From Endomychus coccineus (Eukaryota; Arthropoda; Insecta; Coleoptera; Endomychidae), in the NCBI GenBank assembly GCA_958510875.1, contig OY294067.1, forward strand, positions 256,185,736 through 256,249,735: a DNA stretch of 64,000 bases, read 5' to 3'. The notes under the pieces were generated by a model. It saw only the letters and a list, made by a program, of their open reading frames with translations, was not told the DNA's origin and ran no database searches. The translations under genes and the position numbers were made by a program. This document shows positions 57,671 to 64,000 of this stretch, piece by piece (the first letter of the stretch is position 1; every line of letters begins with the position of its first letter).

Positions 57671-59867
57671 CATCTTCAGTTTTCAAAACGGAATTATAGT
57701 ATTTCATTCAACCATAATGACAACAGAGCTTTTCTGGTTATAAATATGTATCAAAAATATATCTTTAACCTGAACAAGTGTCCGAAATTTTCATTTTGAG
57801 ATTCTAGTGACGTCACAGTCTATTTTATGCGTTTACTCTGGGGCAAATTTTCACGTGGCAGCAGGTATCTGTATGAAACAAGTTTAAACTATAATGTGAA
57901 TAATTTGGAACTCAATCTGCCAGCAGGCGTCGTGTCAGTATAAAAAATAGAGTAGTAAAATACATTATGTAGACTATTTCAGTAAAATTTCAATATAACA
58001 TACAGTATACTCAACGTCTTTCATTAGCAGTTTTGAAATCATTAAATCATTTCCAATATATTTTGTGTTTCTACAATCGTACATTTCACCCGAAGAAGAG
58101 TGCTGTCATAAATGAGGGAAGTCAGTGATATATTGATCACAGTTCATTCGATATACGTGTCAATTCTGAGTTAACGGCCCTCACAGATACACCAACTGCT
58201 CCGTTTCTTCGATAAAATCGAATGGACGAAATTTAGAAAAGCTCATAGTGCTATCACTTGACCCCTCATTCAATAAACAATTGGAAGGGTAGTTGTCACT
58301 GCAAAAGGTGTCAAAGAGTGTCATTTTAAAAACAAGAATCGACCTGTCACAGCTTTTTGAAAAAATATGTCGCCGTACAAGAATACTAAAGTTATGTTTC
58401 AAGTTAAAATAACGTCGTTTCAAACGTTCATAATTCCCAAACTGTCAACTCTTTGGATACCAAGTGTGATAGAATTTTGAAAACAGCTCTTTATACATAC
58501 AGATTCCAAAATTAGAGAAATTTAAAGATGTTCAATTTGAAAAAACTTATAATAGACGTCATAGCCGTAATGGCCGTGAAGTCAGAATCAGAATATCAAA
58601 AAAGATGTGCAGTTCGAAACAAAAATCTACCGGTTTCTGTGGGTTCCCATAAATTGGCTAATAACGTAGAAAATTATATTACATACATTTAACACACAAA
58701 CGTGCCCGAAAAAAATGTGCCAACAAATAGAGGACGAGTCCATAAATTTATAATACTTCAAAAACTGCCGAGTTCTTGCAGCCAACCAAAATGTTATTCT
58801 TAGTTTATATAAAACATAGAGATGTGATATGTTAGAAATGACAAGGGTTATAAGAACTGAGAGGCAATAATAACATATTATACGTGCGTCAGATACTGTT
58901 AACCTGACTGTTTCAAAAGTTTTCAAGGTGAGCAAGGAAGCGAAATATCTGTGAGAAGTTGAATATTGTAATGTTAAAATCCCACTATTGATATACATAG
59001 GAATGTTGGAAACTTTTACTTATAAGTCTTGCCATTTTATTTCGGTAACAAGTATCAGGTACCTGTCTTTTTGGTATTACCCGTTAATTGTAGACAGTAA
59101 TTAGAATTAAAATTTATGTTCTCCAGTTTTTTCTTCTTTACAGGTATTTGTACCGATACAATATAATTGTTTCATTATATTAGTTACAATCATTTCATAG
59201 CTAGTTTAAATAAATGCTTGATTAAATTTTGGTACCAGATTATTTGCATCAATATTTATCTCGTTGGTAATTTCATTATTGGTTGCTTAACATGGAATAC
59301 ATTTTCTGATAATTAAACATCATTTTTCTGAGTAAGATGAGATGTAATTTTTTGTGAATTAGAAAAAATTAAAATTGATGGCTGTGGCAGTGGGGGATCT
59401 TGCATAAGAGTGAAAATCAGATAAAATTTATCAACGATCACGAGAAAATGTAGACAATTAAAATTAATAACATTCGAGTATAAGAAACATCGGTGTGACA
59501 TTTAAAAGTAAGCGATAAATTTCAGATGCCCTAACTAGCAGTTACAAAACTGCGGGTGAAAATGCCACGTTCTGTCACGGAGCGTAGGTACGTCCATAGT
59601 ACATACCCAGCCAAATCAGTGTTATTTTTGCTTACGGGTCCCACCTTAATAGCGTATTTTCTTGGAATCTGTCCATATAAAGAGCAAACTAATCTCACAC
59701 AGAACGGTAAAACACGCGCCATACGAAAGTGAAAGGAGATTTGTATCTGACTACGATTCAATTCCAATTAAATTTCTGGTATTTCGGTGCAATTTTATTG
59801 ATTCCATTCATTTATGTGTCAACCATTTTAAACGATTCTCACACTTACACGATGTAAATGATAGCAT
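57671..59867. other. No recognised gene
   Basis: The minus-strand frame at 59531-59767 (78 aa, with LAGYVLWTYLRSVTERG) lies in a somewhat GC-richer patch and may be part of an unidentified element. 58540-58600 (GACGTCATAGCCGTAATGGC) also looks repeat-like. Confidence 0.35.
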
Positions 59868-61012
59868 GATAGCCCCCTCCAATGAAACAATTCACTTTAA
59901 AGAAATAAAACACAATGTGTTCGTTAAATATCTCCATGCTCCTCTAGGTCAATCGGAATTTATAAATGCAGTAAAGTTTTGTTTAGAATGCACTTATTTT
60001 CAATACGGTGAGCAATATTTTGGACAAATATTCGGCACAGCAATGTGATCACCTATTTTGGCTACTATTGCTAATCTAGTTATGGAATGCCTAGAGGAAT
60101 CTGTAATAAATTGATTAGATTTTCAACCCGTATTATTTAGACGGTTAGATAATTGCCTAATTTGTGTTCCGAAACATAAAATTCATACGTGATTGATAAA
60201 TTTAGGAAATTTATACTGTAAGCTTCAATTTACTTGTGAAATAGAAGTAAACAAAAACATAAATTTCCTAGATATGAAAATAAGGCATGATTCAGAGGGA
60301 AAAATAAAAAGTTCGTGGTTTACTAAAGAAGTTTGGTCTCAGCGATATCTTCACTTCAATTCAGTTGCACCAACAAGTTATAAAAAAAAATGTTATAAAC
60401 AGCCTTACAGATCGCGCTGTTAAATTGTCCCACCCAGAGGACCGTCCCAAAATTTTGAAAATTGTTCGTAATACACTGGAAAGGAATGACTACACCCAAA
60501 AACATTTTTTAACCCCATCATTGAAGAAAGAATAAACAAAATCTATAATGGAACGCCATATAATAAATAATATAAATGGTAATACAGATAATTTCACAAC
60601 ATACCATACATTCCGGAGACCTCAGAGAAAATTAAGAAATGTTAAAAAAAGTATGATATAAATGGCGCGCATAAACCTACTAATTGTGTTGGAAAATTTT
60701 TCTCAAATTTAAAACCTTTAATACCTAAAGAGAGACAGACCCACACAGTATACAAATTAAATTGTTTAGATTGCGATGGGAATCTCTAAACAATATTTAC
60801 AAAAAAGGATGTATGTCCATAAGTGTAGTACTAGAAATGAAAACTTGTAAAGTTCCACCGGTTTTGCCAAAAATTGTTTTGATTACAAAAATGTTAATAT
60901 TTTAACTAAAGGAACCAATTATTATAAAAGATCTATTCTGTGACTCTAAGTCTGTAAATCATAGAGCAGAAGTTCAATCATTAAGTCAGATTTATACTAA
61001 TTTAATTAATTA
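59868..61012 (+). pseudogene. PLE reverse transcriptase / GIY-YIG pseudogene
   Basis: Pieces in order: HFKEIKHNVFVKYLHAPLGQ at about 59890, CTYFQYGEQYFGQIFGTAM at about 59990, then TGA where copy 1 has Gly. After a further stop, the catalytic box YVDD has become a shortened RLDN. INFLDMKIRHD and WFTKEVWSQRYLHFNS follow at about 60250-60360. The GIY-YIG region keeps TVYKLNCLDC at about 60740, but DNA for the DGTYT part is deleted. Multiple frameshifts separate these. It is a dead, older relative of copy 1. Confidence 0.85.
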
Positions 61013-61284
61013 AAACAGTTGCAAATTCCTATATGCGTCTTTATAAATGTTAAAAGTATATTTTAGGTAGAATGCTCAAATAGCAATATTTCTAATAATG
61101 TCTGACAACCTTTCTCTATTACGTCATAAATCTTCAACATCTGGTTCGAAAGTGGATACGTTGTATTTTCTGGTTTCACTGGTATTTCAAACAGTGCTTT
61201 GAAATAACTTCAAATTTTATAAGAAAATTGCTAAGCAGTGGATTATTGATTCATATATTCAAAACATTAATGTGTTACAATTTC

Positions 61285-61326
61285 GACTTCTGATGATAGT
61301 CGTGAGACCGAAACGTACGTAAAGAC
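61285..61326 (+). ncRNA. Decayed hammerhead motif in PLE copy 2
   Basis: Same layout as 9458-9499: CTGATGA (61290-61296), GTGA loop, GAAA (61310-61313), CGTACG and TA, AAGAC. Helix II has an A-C mismatch (AGTC/GACC) and helix I one mismatch (GACTT/AAGAC), consistent with loss of selection. Confidence 0.6.
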
Positions 61327-61380
61327 GAAAATAATAAGCATATGTGTTAGTGTGGCCAATTTCCCGAAAATTCAAATATA

Positions 61381-61879
61381 AAATATACTACTTCCATGTT
61401 TATTAATAAACTGTTGAATACAATTATTTCGAACTTCTTTCACAGAATGTTCGTTTTCAAACTATCTGATTTATGAAAGGTAATTTATGAAACTGAAAAA
61501 AAACATTTTTAAAAAAGGAAAAAAGAATTGCGTGAGAAAGTCAAATTTAAAATCTCAATGACTTCATTTTTTCATAAATAGCATCCCATATTTTTTGTCA
61601 CCATAAGATAAGATAAGATTGACCGATGGATTTTATTAAAAAAGATATAATGTACTATGCGAGTAAAATTGATATTATTTTATTAAATTAGATTAAGATT
61701 AAATTAGATTAAGATTGAATATCAAATTGCAAGTTTTTTTTATAATAAACAGTAAGATGATACCGTGCAAAACATATTTATGCTGCCATGGCAAGGTCTA
61801 ACTTTTCGAATTCAATGTGTGAATCAAGCTTGAATGTTAAAGCGTTTATTGAGAACATGTATCCGAATGAAGTGATTCT
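61381..61879. other. AT-rich DNA with a short AATTAGATTAAG repeat
   Basis: TAAATTAGATTAAGAT recurs twice at about 61685-61715. Nothing else is seen. Confidence 0.4.
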
Positions 61880-62330
61880 GGCATTTTATCATTGATCACT
61901 GGACCAGTTGGAAACAGGTTGGTACCTATTGGATGGTGAGGAGGATCGCTATTTGGCTGTGTTGCTGAAGCATCTGCGGGTGATGCAAAACAAATCAGAC
62001 CTCATGGTGGCGCCCCTTGCGGCGAGCCCATAAACGGTTGATATACCGCCGTTGTAGCTACGGCGATGGTATCACAACCGGTTAGACCTCGTCCGCATAT
62101 TTTATTGCTTCCGATAGCGTAGGTTCGAAACTCCAAGCAGCAAGGTCATCATAGTTATGTAGGTTATTTCAAAGTTTGTTTCTGTAATTGATTAACTTCC
62201 CTTGCCCTTGTACACATGTATTGTTAAATTGCATGTACACTTTGGTCAACATTCGTGGGGTCGGGTCAAACTTGAATCTGCAGACGGTGCTGGTTACAAC
62301 CATGCACGGGATTCGTCGGCTTGATCCCCT
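61880..62330. other. GC-richer unidentified segment
   Basis: Composition rises over 61900-62130 and again at 62250-62330 (GGTCGGGTCAAACTTGAATC). No frame matches a family I know. The form suggests inserted repeat DNA, for example a SINE or LINE tail. Confidence 0.35.
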
Positions 62331-62679
62331 GATTCAACTTTGTTATATTTTTATCTTACTAACCATAAAATTGAAACTAATCATTCAATTTGTACTGATT
62401 TTCTTCATGTACTTCTGTTCAAATAACTGATAAGCAAATGAAAATTTTGTTGGCTGAACGAACTGATTATTTTGGTTACTTTCGAATACAGGAAAACAGG
62501 TTTTCAGTAGATGGAATGTCATTAAAGAACGTAGAATAGAATAAATGCTAAATACCAAGTATTGGCTTACATTCGTCAAAATAAATGAAAGAAAAAAACA
62601 AATTCAAATTATGATAGAACAAAGAAGAATAAAAAGTTGATACTATTAAATCAGAACTGAAAATCTCAAGATTCCTTAG

Positions 62680-62860
62680 AAGTATAAAAACAATGTTCAG
62701 TAAGAAAATGTTTAATAACCCTTCAAAAAATTTTGAGTGGGAGCTCTCTAATCAGTAGTGGTAGTTTATTGAAAAAAGTTGGACCCCACTAATTAAAGCT
62801 ATTTCTGCTACGTTTTATGCGGTGATAATTAATGTGTAAATTATATTTCGTAAAATACGT
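62680..62860 (-). pseudogene. Fragment of a non-LTR RT C-terminus
   Basis: On the minus strand NSFN, a stop, then WGPTFFNKLPLLIRELPLKI resembles the end of Jockey/CR1-type RTs ('..FN.LP..IR'). It is short and interrupted. Confidence 0.45.
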
Positions 62861-63136
62861 AAAATACAAGTGATGACGCACACAGCAAATATCTATTTTA
62901 ATTTAAAAATAGTTAACAATGAATTAATAATATTAATTCTGAATAAATATGTCAAATTGAGTTTGCTAATTCGTTATTATTTTCGTAGCCATTTGCAAAA
63001 TAGATAAGAAAATTTTGAACGGCACAATTTCCAATGAATTTTGGTGCAACTGCAAAGACATAGCAAATAGATTTCTCAATAGTACAAAAGTTAACTATTT
63101 TGTGTAGTGTTATACTAAAATGATAAATATATTGAT
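62861..63136. other. AT-rich spacer
   Basis: Nothing recognised. Confidence 0.3.
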
Positions 63137-63352
63137 ATGGGAAAAACACTTATTAGTTGGTTTTTCATCACAAATTTATTACTTATAACAAATAGTAAGG
63201 TACTTTCCTGCTTTGAAGAAACTAAAATAAATATGATAAAACATCATGACAGTTCTCTTGGCAACGATTCTTATAATAAAGTAGAATTATTTCCAAGATT
63301 TGACGACAATACTTTTTTAATTGATACGATTCCAAGAATTATATCTAATTAG
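63137..63352 (+). CDS. Small putative secreted peptide, unrecognised
   Basis: A 71-codon frame starts ATGGG with a signal-peptide-like segment (GKTLISWFFITNLLLITNS) and continues as a polar chain ending TIPRIISN. It has one cysteine and no recognised family. A second hydrophobic frame (63321-63509) overlaps its end in another phase. It could be a first exon or chance in AT-rich DNA. Confidence 0.22.
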   Translation: MGKTLISWFFITNLLLITNSKVLSCFEETKINMIKHHDSSLGNDSYNKVELFPRFDDNTFLIDTIPRIISN

Positions 63353-64000
63353 AAAAATTGCGCCTTATAGATGGTCAATAAACGCTACAATATTATTTAC
63401 TCTGTCGTTAATAATTATATTTTTGCAGCCAGCAATCAAAATAAATTATAAGTTGTGCGCTATGTTTTCATACATATGTGTCACCGCCTACTTCATTAAT
63501 AACAGCTAGCATGCGACTATAACAAAATACACGACCATCACACAATAAAAAGGTACGTAGTTGAGTCCGGTTTGAAATGTTCGTAAATTATTGGATAAAA
63601 AATTTATCTTTTGAGACAAAATGAGAGATGATGGAATAAAGCCCCATGAATCCAGTGATAAGACGTTCAGTATGTTACTTAGATTCGTTGCTAATCACAC
63701 AGAAGCTCCCCAGTGGAGTGGAGGTGAATATTGCTTATTATGCAAATTTCGCGATTTTTTCAAATAAAACCCATTATTTAAAAGACTTCTGATCAAGTGA
63801 CAGAGGTGTGCCATACAGAAATTGTAGCCCATTTAATAGGCTTTCAGGTCAGCAAAACTGATCTGAGCTATCTAACGTAGTTTTTTTTTATAACCTATTA
63901 AAATCGCAAAAGTGGTTACGTTTTTTTGACAGAAAAATTGATTTTTATCAGGGTTTCGTTTATTCTACCAAGGTCATTTGTATATCAAATGTTTATAAGC
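63353..64000. other. AT-rich DNA, nothing recognised
   Basis: No coding or repeat signal to the end of the window. Confidence 0.4.

Larger units (their letters stand above)
59868..61380 (+). mobile_element. Penelope-like element, copy 2, decayed
   Basis: It is colinear with copy 1 (7984-9552) from the RT to the hammerhead and tail (TTTCCCGAAAATTC). It reaches about 140 bp further in the 5' direction, so it shows sequence lost from copy 1. The left border is approximate. Confidence 0.8.

Overview
The window is AT-rich eukaryotic DNA dominated by remnants of transposable elements. The element mix (mariner, hAT, piggyBac-like, Crypton-like tyrosine recombinase, Penelope-like elements and Jockey/R1-type non-LTR retrotransposons) and a 120-bp GT-AG intron point to an arthropod, most probably an insect. 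No host gene can be identified with confidence. One 200-bp run of N (30118-30317) is an assembly gap.

Layout. 0-10 kb: a nested palindrome (321-441), a palindromic Penelope-derived unit with target-site duplications (3035-4037), an internally deleted mariner (5569-6306), an RNase H remnant of a non-LTR element, and a 5'-truncated Penelope-like element (7984-9552) with an open RT/GIY-YIG frame, a hammerhead-ribozyme motif and a 9-bp target duplication. 10-19 kb: dispersed repeats, two large foldback elements (12126-13018 and 14704-15773) and an RNase H/zinc-knuckle remnant (17525-18345). 18-28 kb: mostly featureless AT-rich DNA with a tandem duplication at 24.4 kb and a broken non-LTR RT at 26 kb. 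28-38 kb: a nested Penelope/non-LTR/hAT cluster, a broken R1-like RT (32321-33490), and the best gene of the window, a two-exon tyrosine recombinase of Crypton type (33713-34942) followed at once by a 118-bp palindrome. 39-50 kb: a decayed piggyBac-like transposase, another Penelope foldback, several MITE-like elements, a palindrome with hammerhead-like motifs on both strands (45392-45673), a DNA transposon with perfect 8-bp duplications (46860-47448) and a hAT element (48592-49488). 50-64 kb: broken non-LTR RTs on both strands, a third large foldback (53298-54371) and a second, decayed copy of the Penelope-like element (59868-61380).

The most striking theme is inverted, head-to-head organisation. 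At least three palindromic units built from the 3' part of one Penelope-like family have 3' ends facing outwards and 9-11 bp duplications of the flanking DNA, so each was inserted as one unit. Their ends carry hammerhead-like cores in which the short helix III co-varies between copies. This fits double-ended target-primed insertion of a ribozyme-bearing retroelement; that mechanism is inference.
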